Shown here one piece after another: positions 11,408 to 21,648 of a stretch of DNA of 64,000 nt. How positions within the stretch are numbered: position 1 is the first letter of the stretch; the number at the start of each line of letters is the position of its first letter. Position numbers and translations under genes: made by a program. The notes beneath the pieces are model-generated. The model was not told the origin of the DNA. It did not search any database and was given only the letters and a program-made list of their open reading frames with translations. Location: the NCBI GenBank assembly GCA_030267565.1, contig BRXU01000003.1, forward strand, positions 2,836,001 through 2,900,000. The letters are read 5' to 3'. The stretch comes from Pleodorina starrii. Lineage: Eukaryota > Chlorophyta > Chlorophyceae > Chlamydomonadales > Volvocaceae.

Positions 11408-11433
11408 AACGTCCCTCGCAGAAAAAAAAAAAA

Positions 11434-13807
11434 GCTAGGAGCAGGGCAGTGGGCACGCTGCGGCTGACCTTTGGAGGCCAGGTACACCCCGCACGGGAGC
11501 CGTCCATGGTGCAGCCGCCAGGCTAGCGCCTTGGCCCGGTTGCTTGCAGGGCAGTCCCACAGCCGCTGCCAGGCCCGCCGGCAGTCGAGGGGAGACATGC
11601 CAGCCAGGCCATCAGCTGCCTGGTCTACCTCCGGGGCCGGCCCGGCGGGTGCCGACGGTCCGGCGGCAGCACCGGGGTCCTGCTGGTGCGGTGCCACATG
11701 GCGGCTGCCAGGCTGGCTGACCGGGCTTGCAGCAGCCGAGGGCAGTGATGGCGGGGAGGATCGGGGCCGCATCCAGCCGGGGCTGGGTGTGGGGTTCATG
11801 GCAAACCACCGGCTGCAGCTGGGTGCTTGCTGAGCCAGCCAGTGTTGGTGCCAGCGGGCTTCCTGTTGCTGTAGCTGGCTGTGCGGCTGCTCGGGCCACG
11901 CCGCGGGCATGAGGGGCTCCGTGTCCTGGTCCCGGCCCCAGCTGTGACCGCGGGCGGTGAGGCGGTGGTGCACCTCACTCACTGTGTAGTGGATGAGGGG
12001 CAGCACGCCGTGGCCGTGGCTGAGGGGGTAGCACTGGACCGAGTCCCAAAGCCCCAGCAGCTGGTATTCCACTGGCCATGAGGAGGCACGTTGGGCCGGG
12101 GCCGCCTCGTTGTATCGCTGATGGTCCTCCAAGGTCCAGTGTCGGCGCGGCTTGCGGCCCGGCAGCACGCAGGCTGCAGGCCAGTCGGCGTCCCCTGCTG
12201 CTCCGGCCTGCTCGCTGTCTGGGGGCACCAAGCGGCCGTTGGGCAGGACGGCCCACAAGACTCCCGTAGGGCTGCTGACCCGGCTGCCATCGGGCGACAG
12301 GAGCCAGTCGGGCGCCGGCGGCAGTTCGGGGTCCAGGGGGTCGGCTGGCAGCAGTCTCCGCCAGTCGGCTGGGATGGCCCCAAGGACCGCCTGCATGAGG
12401 GGTTCGTGCTGGGTCATGGGCGACGCTGCACGGAGCTCGGCCAGGGTGCGGGGTCCCAGGTGGGCGGGCCCAGCCGGCGGGGTGAAGGGCTGGTCGGTGG
12501 CGGGGTCACACAGGGCTGCATTGAAGAACAGGGGCTCATGCAGGATGGCACGGGCGTCCGTGGTCTCTGGGTAGGCCAGCCGGGTCGGGAGTGAGGAGCG
12601 GTAGGACTGCACCAGGCTGGCAAGGAACGTAGGCAGGCTGGGGGGTGGTTCCGCCGTGCCATACACCCAGCCCCACCCAGTGGTCCCATCCGGCCTGTAC
12701 TCGTCGAGCAGACCCCGCATGATCTGCTTCCATGGCTGCTGGCCGGGCTGAGCGAGCTGGGCGAGGGGCTTCGCATGCAGGGCGACCATGAAGGCATCGA
12801 GGTCGAGATGGCCAACACCACCACAGTCGTGATCCTGGCAGGCGATCTCCGGGCCAGGCTTCAGCAGGGCCCGTCCGTGGCACACCAGGGACGCGTCTTC
12901 CTCCAGGAGCGACCAGGCCACAAAGCCGTCGATATGCTTGCGGAGTGCCGCCAGCTGGGGTGGGGTGGGGCGGATGATGGAGAGGTGGTATGCCAGGGTG
13001 TTTCCCAGCACCTGTTTGGCCACATGCACCCTGCCCACGAGGCTGAGGCCGTGTCGCCGCCACACATGGCCGAGACGCTGGACCCGCTGAATGCTGCTGG
13101 TGTAGCAGAGCCGCGCGGCCTCCGCCGGGACCAGAGTGAGAGGGATTCCCAGGTGGCGTGGGGGTGCCTCACCGGGAGTCGGGAAACTCGCACCGGTTGC
13201 GGCGTTGGGCCCCCCCACCGGCTCGTGGGTGCCCAGCACCATCCCCTTCCCCTTGCTGGTATTGACCCGTGCGTTGCTGGCCCTGCAGAACAGCTGGACA
13301 GCCGCGGTAGCGACCTCCCCATCCCTGTCGACATTGCTGACTGTGAGCACCGTATCGTCCGCGTGGTGGGTGACAGGGGGGGCTGGCACGTTGTTGGGGA
13401 GGGTGGGGGTGCTGAGAGTGTTGGTGCTGCGCAGGTGGTGCAGGTACGAGGTGAGGGGTTCCAGCTGCATGACCCACAGGACGGGCGACAGGGTGCTGCC
13501 CTGCTGAAGGCCGGTGCGGACCGGGAAAGGTGCTGACCGGTGCCCATTGACCACCACCCGGCAGGAGCCATCTGACGTGAGCAGGCGCAGCCAGCGCTGT
13601 GTGTGCTGACCGAAGCCCATGGCCTCGGCCACCCGGAAGAGCCAGGGGCGATGAACCCGGTCGTAGGCCTTCTCGATGTCGAGGATGATGAGGGCTGCTG
13701 GTTGCTGCGAGTGCCGCACCCACTCCGCCAGGGCCAGGTGGTAAAGGGTGTTGTCCCGGATGTCCCGGCCGCTGACGAAGGCAGTCTGCAGCGGGTCTAT
13801 CAGGTAG
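11434..13807 (-). pseudogene. LINE-A copy A4, open ORF2 fragment (RT to zinc finger)
   Basis: The best-preserved reading frame of the middle and C-terminal part of ORF2: about 790 codons without a stop, from the start of RT motif A to the zinc-finger region (LPCGVYLASKG...CPAPS). It contains GLQQGS and HADDT. The 3' side is cut off at 11434 by the poly(A) of copy A2. The 5' side stops at 13807 and joins a heptanucleotide array. It is useful as the reference for lesions in A1, A2, A9 and A10. Confidence 0.88.
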
Positions 13808-13852
13808 CTTAAGCTATAGGCTTGTAGCTTAAGCTATAAGCTATAAGCTATA
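13808..13852. repeat. AT-rich heptamer array (CTATAAG)n
   Basis: About six imperfect units of the heptamer CTATAAG (GCTATAA in register), some altered (CTATAGG, CTTGTAG). It sits between the 5' ends of two divergent LINE copies (A4 minus, A5 plus). The same heptamer in reverse orientation adjoins LINE copy A11 at 59886. It is strikingly AT-rich against its neighbours. Confidence 0.85.
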
Positions 13853-14788
13853 AGCAGCCGCCATGCGGCACCGCACCAGCAGGACCCCGGTGCTGCCGCC
13901 GGACCGTCGGCACCCGCCGGGCCGGCCCCGGAGGCAGACCCGGCAGCTGATGGCCCGGCTGGCATGTCTCCCCTCGACCGCCGGCGGGCCTGGCAGCGGC
14001 TGTGGGACTGCCCCGCAAGCAACCGGGCCAAGGCGCTCGCCTGGCGGCTGCACCATGGACGGCTCCCGTGCGGGGTGTACCTGGCCTCCAAAGGTCAGCC
14101 GCAGCGTGCCCACTGCTCTGCTCCTAGCTGCTCGGTGGACGGCAACCTGCATGTCGCCAGCCTGACCCACGTCTTCTTGGAGTGCGGGGCTTACACCGCA
14201 GCTCGGGTTTGGCTGGCAGAGCTGTGGGCAACAGTCTCCGGGGCCGCGGACTTGCCTTTCAGACAGCCGGCTGTGCTGCTGGGAGACTGGCCGGGAGGGT
14301 GGCCGGCCTACCCCACCAGCCCTGGGCTGCAGCTGCTGTGGGCAGCCCTTCGAGCCACTTGGCTGTGGGCGGTCTGGGGCCACTACCACAGGGCGGAGCC
14401 TGATGACCATCCGTCGGCCACGGTGGTGGGCTGCGTCATTGGGGAGCTGCAGCGTCTCATGAGGGCACATTTCAGCATGGCGGCGCTCTCCGAGGACACT
14501 CTGGCGGGGCTGCCCCGGGGCCACATCACAGCACAGCTGAAGCCCGGCCGGCTGGATGCCTTCGAAGCCTCCTGGGCGCATGAAGGCGTCCTCTGCTCCG
14601 TGCAGCGGGTGGCTGGCAGCAGCCCGCGTCTGCAGGTTCATCTGTCCCGGGTGGCCCCGGTCCCAGCACCACAGGCACCCGCCGGGGGCGCCCAGGCAGC
14701 ACAGCAGGTCTCCCCATCCGGGTCAGCCATCAGCGCCCAGCCCAGCCAGGCAGCAGCTCAGCTGACAGGGCAGCCGGGGCCGTCGTGA
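13853..14788 (+). pseudogene. LINE-A ORF2 C-terminal domain in copy A5
   Basis: Open to the native TGA at 14786-14788. It encodes the RT-associated zinc-binding region (a Cys/His cluster between about 14090 and 14190, with CSAPSC and H..FLEC) followed by a Trp-rich helical stretch and a Pro/Ala/Gln-rich tail. The N-terminal EN and RT parts are absent through 5' truncation. There is no start of its own, so it is not expected to be translated as a separate gene. Confidence 0.85.
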
Positions 14789-16222
14789 GCGGGGTGTTGG
14801 GAGTGGGGGATCTCGGTGTCTGAGGTCCTTAGGGTGCGAGGGGCCTCGAGGGTGGGGGAAGTGCGGTGCGGGTTGCCTAGGGAGGGGGGTGCGGTGCGGG
14901 GCTTGCTGTGGGTGGGGCCGGAGGGGGTCTTGGGGGTCGGGGGAGCTTAGGAGCAGGGTTGGTGTGGTGCAGGCTGCCGCGGGAGGCAGGTGCGGTTCGG
15001 AGGCTGCTGTCTTGAGGGGTCGCCCCCTGTGTGGGGTCTGTGGGTGTTTTGTCGCTGGCGCTCTCGTGCCTTGGTCTCTGACCCGGCGGTGCTGCCCCTG
15101 CGGCCTGGAGGGGGGGGTTCTTGGGAGTGGGGTGCGTGTGGCGCCGGGGGGTCTGGGGAGGGTTTCGGGGGGGGACTGGGGAGGGGCGGGGGGGCTTCGG
15201 TGCAGGGTTGGTGTGGTGCAGGCCGCCGTGGGAGGCAGGTGCGGTTCGGGGGTCGCCCCCAGGGTGGGGTCTGCGGGTGTCTTGTCGCCGGCACGCTTGT
15301 GCCCTGGCTTCCAGCCAGGCAGTGTTGCCCCTGCTGCGCCCGTGGGGGTTCTTGGGAGCCGGGGGGACGTGGGAGTGAGGTTCCTGCGGTGCGGGGTGTC
15401 TTGGGAGGGAGGTGTGTCTTCGGGCCTGCTGTCTTGCGGGGACGCCCCCAGGGTGGGGTCGGTTGTTGTTTGTCTCCGGTGCGCTTGTGTGGCACCGTCC
15501 CTGCGGCTTTTGTGGCTCTGGGAGGCGGTTTCGGTGGTGCGGGGTTCTCTTCGGGCGTGCTGTGGGTTTTCTGTTTTCTCTGGTGCTCCCCGGTGGGGGG
15601 GGGCTCGTTTGCCCTGGTTCGCTGCGGCGGTTGCCCGGTTTTGTTTGTTGTTCCTGTTGCTGTCGCCCAGGGTGTAGGGTTCGCCCCTTGGCTGTTGAGG
15701 TTGTGCAGGTTGTGGTTGTGTTGTCGCTGTGGTCGCTGTTGGGGCCTTTGCCCATCCCTGGGGCTTGTCTCCGGTGACGGGCCCTGTTGTTGGTCTGTGG
15801 TGCTGGCCCGGGTGTTGGGCCGTGGTTTTGGCCCTGGTGTTGGGCCGTGGTGTTGGCTCTGGTTTTGGGCCCTGGTGTTGGGCCCTGGTGTTGGGCTGTG
15901 GGGTTGGCCCTGGTGTTGGGCCGTGGTGTTGGCCCTGGTGTTGGGCCCTGGGGTTTGGCCCTGGTGTTGGGCCCTGGTGTTGGTTTCAGTTCCCTCCTCG
16001 GTGTCTTGGAGGTAGGGGTGGCCGTGTGTGCCGCCCGTGCAGCAGTGGCTCCTGGCCCCTTGCTGCCCCCGTCCCTGTCCCTGTCCTGTCTGCGAGTTTA
16101 GGCGTTGCTTGGCTTTTTCTCTCTCCTTGGCTCCTTGCGGTGGTTTTTTGGGCTTCTTGCCAGGCTGTTGCGGCTTGCCGGTCTTGCTCGGCTTGCCCGT
16201 TGGGCTTCGCTTTCCCAGTCCT

Positions 16223-16249
16223 TGTAACGTCCCTCGCAGAAAAAAAAAA
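16223..16249 (+). terminator. LINE-A polyadenylation signal TGTAA and poly(A) junction
   Basis: TGTAA at 16223-16227 lies 12 nt before the first A of the tail. TGTAA is the known chlorophyte poly(A) signal, normally 10-20 nt before cleavage. The same TTGTAACGTCCCTCGCAG-A(n) end is seen in all the intact LINE-A 3' ends here (for example 20480, 21648, 22570, 52634, 57562), showing that insertions start at the natural mRNA end. Confidence 0.85.
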
Positions 16250-16759
16250 ACCGCCGGGTCAGAGACCAAGGCACGAGAGCGCCAGCGACAAAACACCCAC
16301 AGACCCCACACAGGGGGCGACCCCTCAAGACAGCAGCCTCCGAACCGCACCTGCCTCCCGCGGCAGCCTGCACCACACCAACCCTGCTCCTAAGCTCCCC
16401 CGACCCCCAAGACCCCCTCCGGCCCCACCCACAGCAAGCCCCGCACCGCACCCCCCTCCCTAGGCAACCCGCACCGCACTCCCCCCACCCTCGAGGCCCC
16501 TCGCACCCTAAGGACCTCAGACACCGAGATCCCCCACTCCCAACACCCCGCTCACGACGGCCCCGGCTGCCCTGTCAGCTGAGCTGCTGCCTGGCTGGGC
16601 TGGGCGCTGATGGCTGACCCGGATGGGGAGACCTGCTGTGCTGCCTGGGTGCCCCCGGCGGGTGCCTGTGGTGCTGGGACCGGGGCCACCCGGGACAGAT
16701 GAACCTGCAGACGCGGGCTGCTGCCAGCCACCCGCTGCACGGAGCCGAGGACGCCTTCA

Positions 16760-16798
16760 GAGTTGGGGGCTCTACAGCAGCAGCTTCAGCAGCAGAAC

Positions 16799-16833
<35 letters not shown>

Positions 16834-18265
16834 GCAACACCAGCAACAGCAGTATCAACATCAGCACGCCGCAGCAGCAGCAACAGCCAGTTCAGCATCA
16901 GCAACAGCATCAGCAACAGCCCTCCCTCATGTTTGTTGGCCCACGGCCTCTCAGACTGCCGGTGGCAGCTTTGCACGCCGCCCCCCAGGGTCCCCCACGC
17001 TGTGCGGCCTCCACCGGTCAGCTCCCCCGGTCCGCTCGGTATGTGGCCTCCCTCACGGCCAGCCTGCCAGCTTCAGTCCGGGCTCGCAAGCAGGCCCCGG
17101 GGGGCGCCACCACCTCATGGGAGATCGCCCCCGCCCAGCAGCTGCCAGCCTGGCGTGCTGAGGTCCAGCGGGAGCTTCCAGGGACTGCCCTGTCCTCTGA
17201 GCTGCACACCGGCGACCGCCGGGTGGCCCCCAAGCTGATGTTAGGGGCCGCCGCCCCCCGGGAGGCGGCCGATGAAGCGGTGTGGGAAGCGTGGTGCAAT
17301 GCAGCCGTCCAGGCCGCCATGAACGCCAGCCCAGGCACTTTCGTCAGCATCAACCTCCTCGGCCAAGGGCGCCACCGGGGGGTGGTGCTTAACCCAGCAC
17401 CCGGCCTGCGAGCAGAGAACGCGGTGGGGGCCTTCCTCCGACGGTCCTCGTTTTTTTTTTTTTTTTAATTCCGGAGGAACCCCGACTCGGGACATGGGAC
17501 ACACATGTTGTCTGGCGGCTCCACTGATGCTGCCACTTCTGCTGAGTAGCTAGCGTGCCAGGCTTCTGGGCGACTCCACGGGGCCAGCTGGACGGTGCTG
17601 ATGACTGTATGATGAGTCTTGTAAACCTCCGGACGGGACAGGGACAGGGGTGGGCACCCTCCTGTCTCATCACACCCCGGGTAATGGTCACTGACTGGTT
17701 TCGATCCCGGGATCCCGGGGGGAATTGCAAGGTTTCCCTGTTGCCAACCAATGAACCATTGCCTGCTTCTGTGGGGTGCAGGTAAGTCCCAAATGTCCTT
17801 AGTGGGACTTGAACCCGGGTCACCCGGGCCGAAAGCAGTGCCTTAACTTTCGGTGAAGAACTTACCTCGTTACCAGTCGATTTCCAGGGGACGACCATCG
17901 AAGTCGCGGTGCAGCCGTACTACAACCTGGCCCGACTGCACAGCCACAAGCTCCTCATCAAAGGGCTCCCCGGCACTTATGCCCTCGAAGGGGTCACTGG
18001 GGCCTTGCTTAGCTGTGCAGGCCTGGCAGCTACCCCCTCCCAAGGGCAGGACCTGGTTGTGGGGGAAGTCCTGGGCGACGGCATGACCCACTCCGGTACG
18101 CCAGGCGCCCTGCCTGATGCATCCCACCTGGTCGCCTTCGTGGCCGCTCCGCCGTCGGACCCCAACCTCCTCTCCCTCCCTCGGTCGTTCTTGATCGACC
18201 AGCTCACTGTCCGCATCTCCGTGTTCGACATGAGGGACGCGCCAGTGACCGACTGCTGGTTTTGG
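16760..18265 (+). pseudogene. Orphan Q-rich ORF of unknown family, split by SINE S3
   Basis: A CAG-rich tract (about 16780-16930, poly-Gln or poly-Ser depending on frame) is followed by a well-formed coding stretch, WEIAPAQQLPAW to FLRRSS, that stops at SINE S3. The same protein appears to resume after S3 at about 17866 (SLPVDFQGTTIEVAVQPYYN) and runs to TGA near 18283; the final HEGTC comes from LINE-derived foldback sequence. It is not related to LINE-A ORF1 and I recognise no domain. The size and the company it keeps suggest ORF1 of another non-LTR element. A captured host gene is the alternative. Confidence 0.5.
17451..17865 (-). mobile_element. SINE-1 copy S3 (full-length, antisense)
   Basis: Begins on the plus strand with 16 T and AATTCCGGAGG and ends with the head repeat GAACTTACC. 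The target duplication CCTCGTT (17446-17452 and 17864-17870, at least TCGTT) flanks it. It interrupts the orphan ORF; removing it restores a plausible reading frame. A 2-bp loss next to the head repeat distinguishes it from S2. Confidence 0.9.
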
Positions 18266-19204
18266 CATGAGGGCACATGCTGAAATGTGCCCTCATGAGA
18301 CGCTGCAGCTCCCCAATGACGCAGCCCACCACCGTGGCCGACGGATGGTCATCAGGCTCCGCCCTGTGGTAGTGGCCCCAGACCGCCCACAGCCAAGTGG
18401 CTCGAAGGGCTGCCCACAGCAGCTGCAGCCCAGGGCTGGTGGGGTAGGCCGGCCACCCTCCCGGCCAGTCTCCCAGCAGCACAGCCGGCTGTCTGAAAGG
18501 CAAGTCCGTGGCCCCGGAGACTGTTGCCCACAGCTCTGCCAGCCAAACCCGAGCTGCGGTGTAAGCCCCGCACTCCAAGAAGACGTGGGTCAGGCTGGCG
18601 ACATGCAGGTTGCCGTCCACCGAGCAGCTAGGAGCAGAGCAGTGGGCACGCTGCGGCTGACCTTTTTTTTTTTTTTTGGAGGCCAGGTACACCCCGCACG
18701 GGAGCCGTCCATGGTGCAGCCGCCAGGCGAGCGCCTTGGCCCGGTTGCTTGCGGGGCAGTCCCACAGCCGCTGCCAGGCCCGCCGGCGGTCGAGGGGAGA
18801 CATGCCAGCCGGGCCATCAGCTGCCGGGTCTGCCTCCGGGGCCGGCCCGGCGGTTGCCGACGGTCCGGCGGCAGCACCGGGGTCCTGCTGGTGCGGTGCC
18901 GCATGGCGGCTGCTAGGCTGGCTGACCGGGCTTGCAGCGGCCGAGGGCAGTGATGGGGGGGAGGAGCGGGGCCGCATCCAGCCGGGGCTGGGCGTGGGGT
19001 TCATGGCAAACCACCGGCTGCGGCTGGGCGCTTGCTGAGCCAGCCAGTGTTGGTGCCAGCGGGCCTCCTGTTGCTGTAGCTGGCTGTGCGGCTGCTCGGG
19101 CCACGCCGCGGGCATGAGGGGCTCCGTGTCCTGGTCCCGGCCCCAGCTGTGACCGCGGGCAGTGAGGCAGTGGCGCACCTCACTCACTGTGTAGTGGAGC
19201 AGGG

Positions 19205-20480
19205 GCGGTGCTGCCCCTGCGGCCTGGAGGGGGGGGTTCTTGGGAGTGGGGTGCGTGTGGCGCCGGGGGGTCTGGGGAGGGTTTCGGGGGGGGACTGGGG
19301 AGGGGCGGGGGGGCTTCGGTGCAGGGTTGGTGTGGTGCAGGCCGCCGTGGGAGGCAGGTGCGGTTCGGGGGTCGCCCCCAGGGTGGGGTCTGCGGGTGTC
19401 TTGTCGCCGGCGCGCTTGTGCCCTGGCTTCCAGCCAGGCAGTGTTGCCCCTGCTGCGCCCGTGGGGGTTCTTGGGAGCCGGGGGGACGTGGGAGTGAGGT
19501 TCCTGCGGTGCGGGGTGTCTTGGGAGGGAGGTGTGTCTTCGGGCCTGCTGTCTTGCGGGGACGCCCCCAGGGTGGGGTCGGTTGTTGTTTGTCTCCGGTG
19601 CGCTTGTGTGGCACCGTCCCTGCGGCTTTTGTGGCTCTGGGAGGCGGTTTCGGTGGTGCGGGTTTCTTTTTTTATTTTTTTTGAATTCCGGAGGAACCCG
19701 GACTCGGGACATGGGACACACATGTTGTCTGGCGGCTCCACTGATGCTGCCACTTCTGCTGAGTAGCTAGCGTGCCGGGCTTCTGGGCTTCTCCACGGGC
19801 CAGCTGGATGGTGATGGACTGTATGATGAGTCTTGTAAACCTCCGGACAGGACAGGGACAGGGGTGGGCACCCTCCTTTCTCATCACACCCCGGGTCAAT
19901 GGTCACTGACTGGTTTGCCCTGGTTCGCTGCGGCGGTTGCCCGGTTTTGTTTGTTGTTCCTGTTGCTGTCGCCCAGGGTGTAGGGTTCGCCCCTTGGCTG
20001 TTGAGGTTGTGCAGGTTGTGGTTGTGTTGTCGCTGTGGTCGCTGTTGGGGCCTTTGCCCATCCCTGGGGCTTGTCTCCGGTGACGGGCCCTGTTGTTGGG
20101 CCCTGGTGTTGGGCCCTGGTGTTGGGCTGTGGGGTTGGCCCTGGTGTTGGGCCGTGGTGTTGGCCCTGGTGTTGGGCCCTGGGGTTTGGCCCTGGTGTTG
20201 GGCCCTGGTGTTGGTTTCAGTTCCCTCCTCGGTGTCTTGGAGGTAGGGGTGGCCGTGTGTGCCGCCCGTGCAGCAGTGGCTCCTGGCCCCTTGCTGCCCC
20301 CGTCCCTGTCCCTGTCCTGTCTGCGAGTTTAGGCGTTGCTTGGCTTTTTCTCTCTCCTTGGCTCCTTGCGGTGGTTTTTTGGGCTTCTTGCCAGGCTGTT
20401 GCGGCTTGCCGGTCTTGCTCGGCTTGCCCGTTGGGCTTCGCTTTCCCAGTCCTTGTAACGTCCCTCGCAGAAAAAAAAAA
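19205..20480 (+). mobile_element. LINE-A copy A7 (3' UTR only, carries SINE S4)
   Basis: 5'-truncated inside the UTR (starts GCGGTGCTGCCC) with poly(A) at 20471-20480. The minisatellite is shortened: the GTCTGTGGTGCTGG leader block is missing. SINE S4 (19664-19914) replaces about 70 bp of the UTR. Confidence 0.88.
19664..19914 (-). mobile_element. SINE-1 copy S4 (truncated, GAATTC subtype)
   Basis: Antisense, with an impure T tail (interrupted by C and A) followed by GAATTCCGG. It belongs to the GAATTC-ended subtype also seen in S5 and S6, against GAATT-A in S1-S3 and S7. It stops at TGGTCACTGACTGGTTT, losing the head. There is no clean target duplication, and the host UTR has a deletion at the site. 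Confidence 0.85.
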
Positions 20481-21648
20481 GTCTGTGGGTGTTTTGTCGC
20501 AGGCGCTCTCGTGCCCTGGTCTCCGACCCGGCGGTGCTGTCCCTGCGGCCTGGAGGGGGGGGGTTCTTGGGAGTGGGGTGCGTGTGGCGCCGGGGGGTCT
20601 GGGGAGGGTTTCGGGGGGGGACTGGGGAGGGGCGGGGGGGCTTCGGTGCAGGGTTGGTGTGGTGCAGGCCGCCGTGGGAGGCAGGTGCGGTTCGGGGGTC
20701 GCCCCCAGGGTGGGGTCTGCGGGTGTCTTGTCGCCGGCGCGCTTCCAGCCAGGCAGTGTTGCCCCTGCTGCGCCCGTGGGGGTTCTTGGGAGCCGGGGGG
20801 ACGTGGGAGTGAGGTTCCTGCGGTGCGGGGTGTCTTGGGAGGGAGGTGTGTCTTCGGGCCTGCTGTCTTGCGGGGACGCCCCCAGGGTGGGGTCGGTTGT
20901 TGTTTGTCTCCGGTGCGCTTGTGTGGCACCGTCCCTGCGGCTTTTGTGGCTCTGGGAGGCGGTTTCGGTGGTGCGGGGTTCTCTTCGGGCGTGCTGTGGG
21001 TTTTCTGTTTTCTCTGGTGCTCCCCGGTGGGGGGGGGCTCGTTTTGCCCTGGTTCGCTGCGGCGGTTGCCCGGTTTTGTTTGTTGTTCCTGTTGCTGTCG
21101 CCCAGGGTGTAGGGTTCGCCCCTTGGCTGTTGAGGTTGTGCAGGTTGTGGTTGTGTTGTCGCTGTGGTCGCTGTTGGGGCCTTTGCCCATCCCTGGGGCT
21201 TGTCTCCGGTGACGGGCCCTGTTGTTGGTCCGTGGTGCTGGCCCGGGTGTTGGGCCGTGGTGTTGGCTCTGGTTTTGGGCCCTGGTGTTGGGCCCTGGTG
21301 TTGGGCTGTGGGGTTGGCCCTGGTGTTGGGCCGTGGTGTTGGCCCTGGTGTTGGGCCCTGGGGTTTGGCCCTGGTGTTGGTTTCAGTTCCCTCCTCGGTG
21401 TCTTGGAGGTAGGGGTGGCCGTGTGTGCCGCCCGTGCAGCAGTGGCTCCTGGCCCCTTGCTGCCCCCGTCCCTGTCCCTGTCCTGTCTGCGAGTTTAGGC
21501 GTTGCTTGGCTTTTTCTCTCTCCTTGGCTCCTTGCGGTGGTTTTTTGGGCTTCTTGCCAGGCTGTTGCGGCTTGCCGGTCTTGCTCGGCTTGCCCGTTGG
21601 GCTTCGCTTTCCCAGTCCTTGTAACGTCCCTCGCAGGAAAAAAAAAAA
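20481..21648 (+). mobile_element. LINE-A copy A8 (3' UTR only)
   Basis: Starts exactly after the poly(A) of A7 at GTCTGTGGGTGTTTTGTCGC and ends with poly(A) at 21638-21648. The tail abuts the tyrosine-recombinase frame of the DIRS element, so this insertion probably removed or displaced the 3' end of that gene. Its minisatellite has fewer units than that of A5. Confidence 0.88.

Larger units (their letters stand above)
5862..11433 (+). mobile_element. LINE-A copy A2, split by SINE S1, LINE A3 and SINE S2
   Basis: 5'-truncated inside the RT domain (homology starts at ACCCTGCTCC), with the natural ORF2 stop at 7755 and a long 3' UTR ending GTCCCTCGCAG plus 12 A at 11422-11433. Three later insertions split the UTR: SINE S1 (8249-8581, TSD AGGGTGG), antisense LINE copy A3 (9041-10426, TSD GTTGT) and SINE S2 (10992-11407, TSD AAC). 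Removing them restores one continuous UTR like that of copy A5. No TSD of A2 itself could be recognised. Confidence 0.88.
13853..16249 (+). mobile_element. LINE-A copy A5 (C-terminal ORF2 + complete 3' UTR)
   Basis: 5'-truncated copy with an uninterrupted 3' UTR (14789-16239, 1451 bp), the reference for the family. The order is G-rich unique UTR, then the minisatellite (about 15790-15985), then a conserved 250 bp segment ending CTTGTAACGTCCCTCGCAG, then poly(A) at 16240-16249. The tail abuts the interior of an older antisense LINE (A6). Confidence 0.92.
16250..19203 (-). mobile_element. LINE-A copy A6, interrupted by an unrelated ORF-bearing insert
   Basis: Antisense LINE in two parts: 16250-16759 (UTR and ORF2 C-terminus) and 18278-19203 (ORF2 C-terminus further upstream). 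Between them lies a 1.5 kb foreign segment (16760-18265) that replaces about 120 bp of the LINE. The ORF2 A3 run at 18663-18677 is expanded to 15 (+12, in frame, adding four Lys). The left side is cut by the A5 poly(A) and the right side joins copy A7 near 19204. Confidence 0.8.

Noticed and set aside
16600..16980. Leu-rich minus-strand frame over the CAG tract
   Set aside because: Antisense reading of CAG repeats; the plus-strand frame continues into ordered coding sequence.
19184..21190. 668-codon minus-strand Pro/Thr/Gln-rich frame
   Set aside because: Antisense of LINE 3' UTR minisatellites and a SINE; similar frames exist in all six phases over these repeats.
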